Below, piece by piece: positions 18,255 to 27,286 of a DNA stretch of 64,000 bases (positions are counted from its first letter, which is position 1; each line of letters opens with the position of its first letter). A program made the position numbers and the translations under genes. The notes under the pieces are model-generated. The model was given only the letters and a program-made list of their open reading frames with translations, was not told the origin of the DNA and did not search any database. This DNA is from SHXO01 sp964523885 (GTDB taxonomy: Bacteria; Pseudomonadota; Gammaproteobacteria; Burkholderiales; SHXO01): positions 31,633 to 95,632 of the forward strand of contig CAZFYX010000034.1 in NCBI GenBank assembly GCA_964523885.1, in the 5' to 3' direction.

Positions 18255-18803
18255 TCAATGCATGATCGTGTCGGCCGCCTGTGCCCATTCCGCACCGACG
18301 AACCGGGACATGAGGAAGAGGTCGGCACTGCCGGCCAGCGCCATGTACTGCAGGTAGCCCTCCGGATTGATGGCACCGAAGCGCACCTTCACCACTTGCG
18401 CATTTCCGCGGTAGAGCGCGGCCTCGACCTGCGGGGCATCCAGGCCGAAGGGCGTGCGGTCCATGCCTTGCAGCTCGGACTCGGCAACCTCCTTCACTGG
18501 TGCGGAGGTGTTCATCATCTGCACGGCCATGGTGATGTGCCTCGCGGCCTCCGGAGCGAGCAGCCGGCCATCGCCGCCCGACCACGCGCCGTCGCCACCG
18601 CGCCGCAGCGTGATGGCGCTCGCGCCTCGACGCAGCTCCACCCGTGTGATCGCCTCCGGCGGGACCTGCATGACGCCGCGCGCCTCGAACCTGATCAGCT
18701 GCTCCTGCCGCGGCAGCGCACCGCTGACCACCATGGTGGCAAGGTAGGCCAGCGCGACCACAGCAACCCCGGCGGAGACCAGGTTGGCCGTGCGTGCGCT
18801 CAC
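18255..18803 (-). CDS. Membrane-anchored accessory protein of the Gld-type ABC transporter (DUF4340-like)
   Basis: The 182-residue protein has one N-terminal membrane segment (SAGVAVVALAYLATMVVSGAL) and a periplasmic beta-rich domain (ITRVELRRGASAITLRRGGD, then FGLDAPQVEAALY). That fits the DUF4340 proteins often found beside GldG-like proteins. The GTG at 18803 is preferred because it overlaps the upstream stop (GTGA) with GGAGG five bases before it; an ATG at 18818 is the alternative. It is the last gene of the four-gene ABC unit. Confidence 0.72.
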   Translation of the reverse strand: MSARTANLVSAGVAVVALAYLATMVVSGALPRQEQLIRFEARGVMQVPPEAITRVELRRGASAITLRRGGDGAWSGGDGRLLAPEAARHITMAVQMMNTSAPVKEVAESELQGMDRTPFGLDAPQVEAALYRGNAQVVKVRFGAINPEGYLQYMALAGSADLFLMSRFVGAEWAQAADTIMH

Positions 18804-20338
18804 CGCCGCCTCCACCACACGCCCACGCCGAACAGCACGGGTGCCAGCGGCAGTGCCACCACGACGGCGAAGAACACATCGCGCATCTGCGGTCCGGTGA
18901 GCAGGACCATCGGCGGGACCGGCACCCGCGTGTGCACCGCGGTGCCGCTCTCCTCGCGCACCAGCCAGCGCACCATGCCCAGGGCCAGGTCGCTGTTGCT
19001 CATGTACGGAAAGAAGGAGTTGCTGGCGAAATCACCATCCCCGGTGATGACGGCGCGGAACGGCCGCTCGCCATGCGGCAGGGTGCCCTCCGCAGCAATC
19101 GCCAGGACGCGCGGCGCTGCGGCCTTATCGGAAGGCGCGCGCGCGGGCGCCTGGAGTGCAGCGGGGACCTCGCGCGCGGCAACCGGCGCGACGGGGCGCG
19201 TATAGCTGTCGCGGCTGCTCACCGCCAAAGGGGACGCGCGCACGCCTGGCGCCGGCGGTACAAGGGTAAGGGGGCGCACGCCGGGGAAGAAGGTCATGGA
19301 CACCGACTGCGTCACCGGGTGGGCGTCGTAGCCGGCGACGGCGACCATCTCCGGATCGCGCGCGTAATGGCTCAGCGGATCGACCACCGCGCTCTGCTCC
19401 GGCACCGCGCCAAGCGAGCGCAGCAGGGTTGCCAGTCCCGGTTCCAGCGCGAAGCCCAGGTCGAGCAGGAACAGCGCCGATCCGCCCCGCTGCAGATAGC
19501 GGGTGAGCGCCGCCGATTCCTGCGGAAGATAGGTGGTGCGCGGGTTCACGCTGATCACGATCGAGCAGTCGGCCGGCACCTCGGCCTGCATGGCCAGCAC
19601 CACCTTGCGGGCCTCATAGCCCTGCGCCTCCAGCGCGCGGCGCAGGCGCCCGGCTCCATGGCCGCTCATCTGCACCAGCTTCGACGAGGCGTCGTCGTGG
19701 CTGTGCCCGGCCATCCCCTCGAGGTGCGTGTGGAACTCGAAGTTGTCCATCGGCAGCTCGTTGTGCCCCTCGATGAAGCAGGCGGTGAGGACGCGCTCGC
19801 GCAGCACGCGCTGGATGCCGATGGCGATCTGGGCCTCGTCCGTGGTGTTGACCAGCACCCGTCGCCCATCGGCTTCGAGCAGCCCGGCGTTGTACAGCCG
19901 GATGCCATAGGCCTGCGCCACGCTCGGCTCGCGGTCCGGGTCGACCGTCCTGACCTGCAGCAGCGCGTTGCGCCGTCCCATCACCTCCAGGATGTCACGC
20001 GTGCGCCGGCCCTCGGCATCCTGCGAGCGGTAGAAGTAGGTGAGCTTCACCGGCTGTGCGAGCCCGTCGACCACCTTCATCGCGGCGGCCGAGGGCGTGT
20101 ACACCTTCTCGCGTGTGAGATCGACGTGCGCATCGTGCAGCGCGAGCGCGATGACGGCCAGCACTGCGACGCCAGCCGCCGCGGCCACCACCGCCAGCGC
20201 ATACAGGCGGGAAGCGGCGGCACCGAGCCGCACTTGCAGCGGCAGCCGCAAGGCCACCACGGCGAGCGCGACGAGCGCCAGCAGCCAGCCGGCCAGCCAC
20301 AGCAGGGTCACGGCGTCCAGAGGAGCGTGCTCGCTCAT
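18800..20338 (-). CDS. GldG-like ABC transporter auxiliary protein
   Basis: The 512-residue protein has two N-terminal membrane segments (about 10-30 and 44-66), a large periplasmic domain and a C-terminal membrane segment (VFFAVVVALPLAPVLFGVGV). DLTREKVYTPS after the second segment is typical of the GldG/ABC_transp_aux family. LTACFIEGHNELPMDNFEF and the later FLLDLGFALEPGL fit the DUF4350-like fold. Relatives serve gliding motility in Bacteroidetes, but in proteobacteria the role is unknown. The ATG at 20338 lies one base after the upstream permease stop. Confidence 0.8.
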   Translation of the reverse strand: MSEHAPLDAVTLLWLAGWLLALVALAVVALRLPLQVRLGAAASRLYALAVVAAAAGVAVLAVIALALHDAHVDLTREKVYTPSAAAMKVVDGLAQPVKLTYFYRSQDAEGRRTRDILEVMGRRNALLQVRTVDPDREPSVAQAYGIRLYNAGLLEADGRRVLVNTTDEAQIAIGIQRVLRERVLTACFIEGHNELPMDNFEFHTHLEGMAGHSHDDASSKLVQMSGHGAGRLRRALEAQGYEARKVVLAMQAEVPADCSIVISVNPRTTYLPQESAALTRYLQRGGSALFLLDLGFALEPGLATLLRSLGAVPEQSAVVDPLSHYARDPEMVAVAGYDAHPVTQSVSMTFFPGVRPLTLVPPAPGVRASPLAVSSRDSYTRPVAPVAAREVPAALQAPARAPSDKAAAPRVLAIAAEGTLPHGERPFRAVITGDGDFASNSFFPYMSNSDLALGMVRWLVREESGTAVHTRVPVPPMVLLTGPQMRDVFFAVVVALPLAPVLFGVGVWWRRR

Positions 20339-20339
20339 C

Positions 20340-21044
20340 TCAGCGGCGCGCCAGCGCGCGCACGCACAGGAACAGCCCCAGCAGCGTCGCGGCGAGGAAG
20401 AAGCCGAAGTCGGACAGGTACATCGCGCCGGTGGCGAACGGGGTGAAGCGCCCTAGCAGCGACAGTCCCATCACCCAGTTCTCCAGGTTGCCGGTGGCGA
20501 ACTGCCCGAGACCGTCGATGGCCCACAGCAGCCCGAACACGCCGAGCGACACCACCGCGGCGACGATCTGGTTGGACGTCAGGGCCGAGAGCGCGAGGCC
20601 GATCGAAACCAGGGTGCTGGAGAGCAGCATGAGCCCGAGGTAGCCGCTGTAGACCGGCCCCCAGTCCGGGCTGCCGTACAAGCCCAGCACCACGGCATAG
20701 GCGAACGAGAGCCCCACCATCGCCGCGACCACGGCCATGCAGGCGAGGAACTTCGCCAGCACCAGTTCGATCTCGTCGGCGGGACCGGTGAGCAGCAGTT
20801 CGAGCGTCCCGGCCCGGCGCTCCTCCGCGAACTGGCGCATGGTGATGACCGGCACGATGAGCACGAGCAGCATCGCCGCCTGGAAGAAGATGTGCACCAG
20901 CGTGGCCTGCTTGCTCACGAACAAGGTGATGCTGAAGGTGTAGCCCAGCAGCAGCAGGAATACGGCGATCACCGCGTACGCGATCGGCGAGGAGAACAGC
21001 GCGCGCACCTCCTTCCCGGTCAGCACCAGCAGCCGTGCCATCAT
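20340..21044 (-). CDS. GldF-like ABC transporter permease (ABC-2 type)
   Basis: The 234-residue protein has six hydrophobic segments and the ABC-2 hallmark VITMRQFAEERRAGTLELLL (about residues 67-86). It fits the permease of a Gld-type exporter. The start ATG at 21044 overlaps the ATPase stop (ATGA), and a second ATG follows directly. It is coupled to the ATPase upstream and GldG-like protein downstream, so the three very likely form one complex in the inner membrane. The cargo is unknown. Confidence 0.87.
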   Translation of the reverse strand: MMARLLVLTGKEVRALFSSPIAYAVIAVFLLLLGYTFSITLFVSKQATLVHIFFQAAMLLVLIVPVITMRQFAEERRAGTLELLLTGPADEIELVLAKFLACMAVVAAMVGLSFAYAVVLGLYGSPDWGPVYSGYLGLMLLSSTLVSIGLALSALTSNQIVAAVVSLGVFGLLWAIDGLGQFATGNLENWVMGLSLLGRFTPFATGAMYLSDFGFFLAATLLGLFLCVRALARR

Positions 21045-22075
21045 GGTGCCGCTCCTGCCCCGGAGGACGTGAGCCGCAGGAACAGCTGCTCGAGATCCGA
21101 GGTGCTCGCCGTCATCTCCTGCAACCCGACGCCTGCGCCGGTCAGCACCGTCGCGATGCGCTCCGGTGTCAGCGCGTCGGCCGTCAGCACGCGCCATCTC
21201 GAGACGGCGCCGGTTGCATCGATGGCCTCGACCAGCACCACGCCGGGAACGCTGCCGAGCAGCTCCCGCAGCGGTACGGTGTCCGGTGCGCGCAGCCGCA
21301 ACCTCAGCCAGGCCGATGCTTCGTCGCGGCCGTGCAAGGTGTGCACCTTGAGCAGCCTCCCCTCGACCAGGATCGCCACCCGGTGCGCCATCCGCTCCAC
21401 CTCGGCCAGGACGTGCGAGGTGACCAGCACCGCACAGTCGCGCGCCAGCGCTCCAACCAGTCCGCGCAGCTCGATGATCTGGCGCGGGTCCAGGCCGTTG
21501 GTGGGCTCGTCGAGGACGAGCAGCCGCGGACGGTGCAGGACGGCCTGCGCGATGGCCACACGCTGGCGGTAGCCGCGCGACAGCTTGCCGATCAACGTCC
21601 CGCGCACCGGCTGCAGGCCGAGCTGGGCGCACACCTCGTCGGTGCGGGCCGCCAGGCGCTGCCCGGTCAGGCCGCGCATGCGCCCCATGAAGGCGAGCAG
21701 CTCATCGGCGCGCATGCCCGGATACAGCGGCACGTCCTCGGGCACGTAACCGATGCAGGCTCGGGCGCGTCGCGCCTGGCTGACCACATCGTACCCGCCC
21801 ACGCTCGCCGTTCCACCCGACGGTGCCAGGTACCCGGTCAACATCCGCAGGATCGTGCTCTTGCCGGAGCCGTTGGGTCCGAGCAGTCCGAGCACCTCGC
21901 CGGCGCACACCTCGAGCGAGACGCGGTCGACCACCACGCGCCGGCCGTAGCGCTTGGTGATCCCACGCGCCTCGACCACCAGCCCCGGCAGCGTACCGGT
22001 GGCACCGGACGCTGCCGGGGCGATCACCCCGGCTCCGGCTTGCGCCCGGCGGGCCGGCGCGCGCAGCCGCAGCAT
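21041..22075 (-). CDS. GldA-like ABC transporter ATPase
   Basis: The 344-residue ATPase has Walker A GLLGPNGSGKSTILRML, signature LSRGYRQRVAIAQAVL and Walker B LLVLDEPTNGLD. YVPEDVPLYPGM marks the Q-loop region. A C-terminal domain of about 90 residues resembles the regulatory tail of GldA/NosF-type ATPases. The first 30 residues are Ala/Gly-rich, but GGAGGAG before the ATG at 22075 supports this start. It heads the four-gene ABC unit, which follows the metallo-hydrolase gene by 26 bases. Confidence 0.9.
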   Translation of the reverse strand: MLRLRAPARRAQAGAGVIAPAASGATGTLPGLVVEARGITKRYGRRVVVDRVSLEVCAGEVLGLLGPNGSGKSTILRMLTGYLAPSGGTASVGGYDVVSQARRARACIGYVPEDVPLYPGMRADELLAFMGRMRGLTGQRLAARTDEVCAQLGLQPVRGTLIGKLSRGYRQRVAIAQAVLHRPRLLVLDEPTNGLDPRQIIELRGLVGALARDCAVLVTSHVLAEVERMAHRVAILVEGRLLKVHTLHGRDEASAWLRLRLRAPDTVPLRELLGSVPGVVLVEAIDATGAVSRWRVLTADALTPERIATVLTGAGVGLQEMTASTSDLEQLFLRLTSSGAGAAP

Positions 22076-22101
22076 CGAGGTCTCCTCCCCCCGCCCGGTG
22101 T

Positions 22102-22980
22102 TCAGTCGTAGAACTCCGGCGGCTTCTTCATCGCCTTGAAGGCGTCGGGGTCGTGGGCGGTGAAGTAGTCGGCCTTCTGTGTGGCCATCATGTGCCGGAT
22201 CCACTCGTAGGCGGTGAAGAACCCGTCGGGCTTGTAGGCCAGCACGATGTTGGGCGGAATGTTCTTCTCCACGTTCTCGCGGAAGTACACGTTGTCCCCG
22301 GTGAGGATGATGGTGCCGCTGTTCTTCAGCTTGACGGTCATCATCTGGCTGCCCGGGGTGTGCGCCACCCAGCGCTTCACCACCATCGAGCCGTCGCCGA
22401 AGATGTCGTAGTCGCCGTCCAGCTGGATCATCTTCATCGCGTTGGGGTAGTTGCTGTTCGGCGCCCGCAGTGGCAGCACGTCGCCGATCATGTACGGGCC
22501 GCCGGTGCCCGGCTGCGGCCAGAACGCGTTCTCGATCTCGTCCTTCTGCACGATCAGGGTCGAGTTGGGGAACTTGGCCACATTGCCACCGTGGTCGAGG
22601 TGCAGGTGGCTCACCACGACGTACTTGATGTCGTTGGGCGAGAGGCCGATCTTCTTCAGCTGGGTGTCGATCGCCACGTCCGGCGTGTTGACCGGCTTGA
22701 GCGCGTTGAACGCTGCGCCCCAGTAGCCCGGGTCGGTGATGATCTTGTCGTTGTTGCCGGTGTCGAATAGGACGTTGCCCTTGGGATGCTTGATCACGTA
22801 GAAGCCGACCGGGATCTGGATCGGCGGATCGTTGGGCGCAAGGTTCTGCAGGATGCCCTTGCCGATCGTCAACGCGCCCGAGCTGAACACGTACAGCCGC
22901 GTGTCCTGCGCCATCGCCGCGCTGCTCAACATCGCCCCCAGCGCTGCCGCAGACAGCGCCATACCCAGTAACCGATTCAT
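22102..22980 (-). CDS. Exported metallo-beta-lactamase-fold hydrolase (AHL-lactonase-like)
   Basis: The 292-residue protein has a signal peptide (LLGMALSAAALGAMLSSAAMA, cleavage before Q25). The dinuclear zinc motif HLHLDHGG is at 125-132, with later ligands in HTPGSQ and ILTGDN. It resembles N-acyl homoserine lactonases, but these are normally cytoplasmic, so another ester, lactone or thioester substrate is likely. GGGAG precedes the ATG at 22980. It may be co-transcribed with the ABC exporter 26 bases downstream, and a role in processing a periplasmic oxidation product is conceivable. Confidence 0.83.
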   Translation of the reverse strand: MNRLLGMALSAAALGAMLSSAAMAQDTRLYVFSSGALTIGKGILQNLAPNDPPIQIPVGFYVIKHPKGNVLFDTGNNDKIITDPGYWGAAFNALKPVNTPDVAIDTQLKKIGLSPNDIKYVVVSHLHLDHGGNVAKFPNSTLIVQKDEIENAFWPQPGTGGPYMIGDVLPLRAPNSNYPNAMKMIQLDGDYDIFGDGSMVVKRWVAHTPGSQMMTVKLKNSGTIILTGDNVYFRENVEKNIPPNIVLAYKPDGFFTAYEWIRHMMATQKADYFTAHDPDAFKAMKKPPEFYD

Positions 22981-23156
22981 GGCTCTCACTCCCGATGGTT
23001 GTCGCTGCGTTCGCTGCCGCCGCTGCCCCTGGGGACCTCCCCGGCGGGCAGTGCGCAGGCGTCGTCCTCGGCGCATCTGCACGGCATCGGCCGCCCGCCT
23101 CGGTCACGGAATCTTTGCCAAGGGCGGTTACCGACGAATTTCAGGCGGGGGGCTAG

Positions 23157-23176
23157 GCTGTAATACGCTGTAACAG
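23157..23176. repeat. Tandem direct repeat GCTGTAATAC / GCTGTAACAG
   Basis: Two 10-base units matching at eight of ten positions are adjacent in the 242-base gap upstream of the metallo-hydrolase gene, with one helical turn between repeats. This geometry is usual for response-regulator binding sites. The OmpR-type regulator at 26510 is a candidate binder, which is inference. Confidence 0.35.
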
Positions 23177-23222
23177 AACATCCGGGTGCTGCGTCGCAGC
23201 GTCGTCGTCGATGCCGGCGTGC

Positions 23223-23864
23223 TCAGCGGGCCCGCCGGCGTTTTGCCACCAGCACGCAGCCCACCACGAGGGCCAGCGCCGTCGCGAGCGCGACCTTGCG
23301 CGGCTCCCACCATCCCTCCGCATGCGGCGCGGTCACGCTCATGCGCAGCTCGCGCGCGTCGGGTTCGAAGACGAACTGCTGCGCGCTCGTGGCAGTCTGG
23401 ATGTTTGCGATCGTGTGGTGGTCGGCACCCAGCACGTCGAAGAGGTCGTCCCGGATGGTGAGGGCGCCGGGCGCCGTGGCACAGGCGAAGTGGATCAGCA
23501 CGTCCACCGCAGCGGGGACGTCCCGTGCGGCTGCCGCCCCCGCGGGTACCGCCGCACAGGGCGTGTCGTCCACGCGCATGTGCACGTGGCCCGCGACCGC
23601 ATCCAGCAGCGGTGCGTAGTCAGGTGCCAGAACCGGGTCCCCGAGGCGCATGGCATCCGCCAGCCGCGCTGGCAGCGCGCCCGTGTTCAGCTGCACGTTG
23701 TAGCGGATGGTCTGTCCGCTCACCGTGATGGTCGCGAGGCCGACCGAGCCACCCAGGTGCGCAGGCGCGCACGTGGCGCCCAGCGCGAGTGCCACGCCCA
23801 GGCCGAGCCGCCGCCACCAGCCCCCGGGCCAAACTGCTCTCCACCGCTGCGTGCCGCGGCTCAT
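23223..23864 (-). CDS. HupE/UreJ ectodomain-like exported protein with C-terminal anchor
   Basis: The 213-residue protein has a signal peptide (LGLGVALALGATCAPAHL), then a beta-rich extracytoplasmic domain (GLATITVSGQTIRYNVQL) that resembles the ectodomain preceding HupE/UreJ-like membrane regions. It ends in a single membrane segment with an Arg/Lys-rich tail (ATALALVVGCVLVAKRRRAR). The multi-spanning part usual in HupE-type proteins is absent. Its ATG overlaps the stop of the hybrid kinase gene (ATGA), so it is made with the kinase and may help it sense a periplasmic signal. Confidence 0.65.
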   Translation of the reverse strand: MSRGTQRWRAVWPGGWWRRLGLGVALALGATCAPAHLGGSVGLATITVSGQTIRYNVQLNTGALPARLADAMRLGDPVLAPDYAPLLDAVAGHVHMRVDDTPCAAVPAGAAAARDVPAAVDVLIHFACATAPGALTIRDDLFDVLGADHHTIANIQTATSAQQFVFEPDARELRMSVTAPHAEGWWEPRKVALATALALVVGCVLVAKRRRAR

Positions 23865-26431
23865 GGCGTGCGGGGCGCCGTCGCCAGCGCGCCGTGAAGC
23901 GCCTGGGCGAGGCGCCGGAAGTCGAGCGGCTTGGACAGGATCTCCTGCACGCCGGCCACGATTGCCTCCTGCTCGATCAGGCGGTTCGGATAGCCGGTCG
24001 CGACCAGGATCGGGATGTCCTGCCGCACGGCCCGGATGCGCCGGGCCAGCTCCAGCCCCGTCATCTCGGGCATCAGCTGGTCCAGCAGCACGACGTCGAA
24101 GCGGCCGGGCCCCGCGACGAACTCCGCGAGCGCGTCGGCGGGCCGGCTGAAGCCGGCGGGCTCGTAGTTGAGCGCTGCCAGCATCTCCTCATGCAGCAGC
24201 ACGGTGGCCTGCTCGTCGTCCACCAGCAGGACGCGTTCGCCGTGGCCGCGCGGCAGCGGCACTTCCTCGCCCGCTCCGACGTCCATCGCCGCCTGCTCCA
24301 CGGTGGGCAGGAACAGCGTGAAGCTGCTGCCGCGGCCCGGCGCGGTCTGCACGTCCACTCCGCCGGCGAGCTCCGTGACGATCGCGTACACGAGTGCCAG
24401 CCCCAGGCCGGTTCCGCCCGCGTCGTGCCCGGTGCTGAAGAACGGTTCGAAGATCCGGTCGAGGATCTCCTCGCGCATGCCACGTCCAGTATCGCGCACG
24501 ACGAGTCTGGCGTAGCGGCCCGCGTTCAGCGTCCCGTGCGAGAGCGCTGATTCGCAGGCGCTGTCGAACGCATCCAATGACACCGTGAGCGATCCGCCCT
24601 GCTCCATCGAGTGCACGGCGTTGCTGCACAGGTTCATCACGAGCTGGTGAACGTGGGTGGGATCGGCGATGACGAGTGCCTCGGGTGCTGCGAGCCGCGC
24701 CTCCAGCTGCACGTTCCCGGGCAGACCCGCTTCGACCAGCTCGAGGGTGTCCTTGACCACGGCCTGCAGTTGCACCACGACGCGCTTGCCGCGCGTGCTG
24801 CGGCTGTAGGTCAGGATCTGCTCCACCAGTCCCCGCCCCCGGTCGGCGGCCGACACGATGTTGGCCAGGTAGCGATTGCGCCCGCGCTCGTCGGGTCCGC
24901 TGGCGATGGCGAGATTGGCCGAGGCCAGGATCGCGGAGACGATGCCGTTGAAGTCGTGCGCGATGCCGCCCGCCATCGTGCCGATCGCCTCCAGCTTCTC
25001 CGCCTGCAGCAGCCGCGATTCGAGCTTCGCCCGCTCGGACTCCGCCTGCCGCCGTTCGGTGATGTCGCGGTAGATCGCGAAGCTCGCGATCGGCCCCCCG
25101 GTGCCGGCGATGGGCGCGCACAGCACCGACACCGCCAGCCGTGATCCGTCACGGCGCATCCGGTGAGTCTCGCTGCTCACGTGCTCCCCGCGGCGTACGG
25201 CGCGGGTCATGCGTTCGGCTTCGGGCAAGAGCTCGGCGGGGACGATCAGCGCCTCCAGGGTGTTACCCACCGCCTGCTCCGGCAGGTGGTCGAACAGGCG
25301 GGTGAACTCACGGTTGACGCGCACGATCTGCCCCCGGGCGTCCAGCAGCGCGATCGCCTCGGGCGCGCTCTCGATCAATTCGTCCAGGTAGGCGCTCTGC
25401 ACCCGCAGCTGCGACTCCGCCAGCTCGCGTCTGCGCAGCTGGCGCAACACCAGCCACATCAACAGGGCGACGCTCAGGCACAGCAGGCTCGTGCGTGCAG
25501 CGCTGTGCAGCGATTGGACGTACCACGCGGACAGCACGGCAGACTTCGCGGTGCTCACGCCGACGGCGAGCGGAAAGCCCGGCACCGCCTGCGCCACGTA
25601 GATGCGCTCCTCGCCGCCCGCGGGGTCGGGCAGCAGCCGGCTGGAGCCGGGACTCGCCGCCAGCAGGCCGCGGTAGAGCGTCTGCGTGGGCGAGGGCGCA
25701 CCGAGCGGCGTCCCGGCCGCGGCGGGCTGTTCCACGAGGGGGCGCGCATCGCGGCCGAGCAGCGCGATGCGGGTGCCCGGCGGCAGTTCCAGGCTCGCAT
25801 AGAACCGGCGGAAGTATTCTAGGTCGAGGTAGGCCACTGCCATGCCGCGATCGCCCGCCTTCCCGCCATGCAGGGGACGGCTCAACGCGGCGGTCCACGT
25901 CCCGGAGCGCGGAAGGAACAGCGGATCGCTCACGTGCAGGCGGTCGGGCTGTTCGAGCGCTGGAGAGCCCAGCTGCTCGAGCACGCCCGGGGACTGCGCG
26001 CCACCGAGTGCGCCGCCCGCGCTGGTAAACAGGCTGCCGTCGTCGAGCACCACGGCCACGCTGGCGATCTGGTGCAGCTGCTGCACGCGGTCGCGCAGCG
26101 CGGGAGGCAGGCTCCCCTTGCGCTCCGCTGCCAGCGCAGCACTCTCGCCGGCCTCCCGTAACACCAGTTCCACGGCCTGTAGGGATCCCGCGGCCTGCTC
26201 CGCGAGCAGCCGCACCGTGCTGGCCAGCTCCCGCTTGCTGGCCTCGAGCACGATCTCCAGGCGCCGCACGACGTCGTAGTACTGGAACGCGCTCATGCCG
26301 GCGATCACCAGCACGCCGATGATCCAGACCGCACCCTGCAGGGAGAGCACGGGGCGCGGCACGAGCGCGCGCCCGGCATCCTTGCCTGCGCGGATGCGCG
26401 GCCCTGCGATCATCACGCCAGGAAGCGGCAC
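23861..26431 (-). CDS. Membrane-bound hybrid histidine kinase (Cache-PAS-HisKA-HATPase-REC)
   Basis: The 856-residue sensor has membrane segments at about 31-50 and 310-332 enclosing a periplasmic Cache-like domain of about 260 residues. A PAS domain (about 347-455) follows, then a phosphoacceptor helix with H492 in GIAHDFNG. The ATPase domain has NLCSNAVHSMEQGG, DTGRGM and GTGLGLALVYAIV. The C-terminal receiver domain has phosphoacceptor D784 in LLDQLMPEMTG. The start is uncertain: GTG at 26431, GTG at 26416 or ATG at 26413, none with a good ribosome binding site. It is divergent from the response regulator at 26510, its likely partner. Confidence 0.92.
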   Translation of the reverse strand: MPLPGVMIAGPRIRAGKDAGRALVPRPVLSLQGAVWIIGVLVIAGMSAFQYYDVVRRLEIVLEASKRELASTVRLLAEQAAGSLQAVELVLREAGESAALAAERKGSLPPALRDRVQQLHQIASVAVVLDDGSLFTSAGGALGGAQSPGVLEQLGSPALEQPDRLHVSDPLFLPRSGTWTAALSRPLHGGKAGDRGMAVAYLDLEYFRRFYASLELPPGTRIALLGRDARPLVEQPAAAGTPLGAPSPTQTLYRGLLAASPGSSRLLPDPAGGEERIYVAQAVPGFPLAVGVSTAKSAVLSAWYVQSLHSAARTSLLCLSVALLMWLVLRQLRRRELAESQLRVQSAYLDELIESAPEAIALLDARGQIVRVNREFTRLFDHLPEQAVGNTLEALIVPAELLPEAERMTRAVRRGEHVSSETHRMRRDGSRLAVSVLCAPIAGTGGPIASFAIYRDITERRQAESERAKLESRLLQAEKLEAIGTMAGGIAHDFNGIVSAILASANLAIASGPDERGRNRYLANIVSAADRGRGLVEQILTYSRSTRGKRVVVQLQAVVKDTLELVEAGLPGNVQLEARLAAPEALVIADPTHVHQLVMNLCSNAVHSMEQGGSLTVSLDAFDSACESALSHGTLNAGRYARLVVRDTGRGMREEILDRIFEPFFSTGHDAGGTGLGLALVYAIVTELAGGVDVQTAPGRGSSFTLFLPTVEQAAMDVGAGEEVPLPRGHGERVLLVDDEQATVLLHEEMLAALNYEPAGFSRPADALAEFVAGPGRFDVVLLDQLMPEMTGLELARRIRAVRQDIPILVATGYPNRLIEQEAIVAGVQEILSKPLDFRRLAQALHGALATAPRTP

Positions 26432-26460
26432 TGGCGCACGAGATCAGCACTGGCCGGCGC

Positions 26461-26466
26461 TATACT
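26461..26466 (+). promoter_or_regulatory. Candidate -10 element of the response regulator gene
   Basis: TATACT in the 78-base divergent gap between kinase and regulator lies 44 bases before the ATG at 26510. It fits a sigma-70 -10 box; no clear -35 is seen. Confidence 0.35.
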
Positions 26467-26509
26467 GGCAGCGGGCCGTCTGGAGCGATGCGACCGACAC
26501 GGTACAGCC

Positions 26510-27232
26510 ATGAACCAACACATCCTCGTGGTGGACGATGATCCTGACCTCGCCCGGCTGATCACCGATTACCTCGCCGAGTTCGACTTCCGCGTCACCC
26601 ATGCGGCCGACGGGCAGGCCATGCAAGCCGTGCTCGGGCGCGAGGCCGTCGATCTCATCCTGCTGGACGTGCGCCTGCCCGGAGTGGACGGTATCACCCT
26701 CATGCGGGAGCTGCGCGAAACCTCCGCCGTGCCGATCATCCTGGTCACCAGCCGACAGGACGAGGTCGATCGCATCCTGGGCCTCGAACTGGGCGCGGAC
26801 GATTACGTGACCAAGCCGTTCAGCACCCGCGAACTGCTCGCCCGCATCCGCGCCGTGCTGCGTCGCGCGCTGCAGCGTGCCGCTGCCGCCGCGCCATCCG
26901 ACGAGCCAGCTCCTGCGCTGCGCTTCGCCGGCTGGCAGCTGGACCTGCGCCGCAGCCGGCTGCGCTCTCCGGCCGGCGAGCTGGTACAACTTACACATGC
27001 TGAAGTGCGACTGCTGCACGCCTTCCTCAAGGCCCCACGCCGCACGCTGAGCCGCGACCAGCTGCTCGACCTCAGCCGCGGCACCAGCGACGAAGTGTTC
27101 GATCGGAGCATCGATGTCCAGATCCTGCGCCTGCGGCGCAAGCTCGAGGCCGATCCGAGCCGTCCGGCCCTGATCCGGACCGAGCGGGGGGTCGGCTACT
27201 TCTTCGATGCCAAGGTCGAGGCGGTCGGATAG
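26510..27232 (+). CDS. OmpR/PhoB-family response regulator
   Basis: The 240-residue regulator has an N-terminal receiver domain with acidic pocket DDD (10-12), phosphoacceptor D53 (LILLDVRLPG) and switch Lys in YVTKPF. A C-terminal winged helix (about 140-235) includes HAEVRLLHAF and RSIDVQILRLRRKLE. It should bind DNA upon phosphorylation, probably by the divergent hybrid kinase, though a hybrid kinase may also need a phosphotransfer protein that I do not see in this window. A strong hairpin follows the stop codon. Confidence 0.94.
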   Translation: MNQHILVVDDDPDLARLITDYLAEFDFRVTHAADGQAMQAVLGREAVDLILLDVRLPGVDGITLMRELRETSAVPIILVTSRQDEVDRILGLELGADDYVTKPFSTRELLARIRAVLRRALQRAAAAAPSDEPAPALRFAGWQLDLRRSRLRSPAGELVQLTHAEVRLLHAFLKAPRRTLSRDQLLDLSRGTSDEVFDRSIDVQILRLRRKLEADPSRPALIRTERGVGYFFDAKVEAVG

Positions 27233-27262
27233 GGCGTGCATCGCCGGCTGGTGCAGGAAAAG

Positions 27263-27286
27263 GCGGCGGGGGAAGATCCCCGCCGC
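27263..27286 (+). terminator. Strong hairpin after the response regulator gene
   Basis: A perfect 9-bp stem (GCGGCGGGG / CCCCGCCGC) with a six-base loop starts 31 bases after the stop codon at 27232. No T-run follows, so it may end transcription only in part or with Rho. A second, weaker inverted repeat (GCCGTTAC / GTAACGGC, 27412-27453) lies further on in the same convergent gap. Confidence 0.5.

Noticed and set aside
22102..22980. The metallo-beta-lactamase-fold protein as a quorum-quenching AHL lactonase
   Set aside because: The fold and motif fit, but it is exported and sits beside transporter genes, so the specific activity cannot be claimed.
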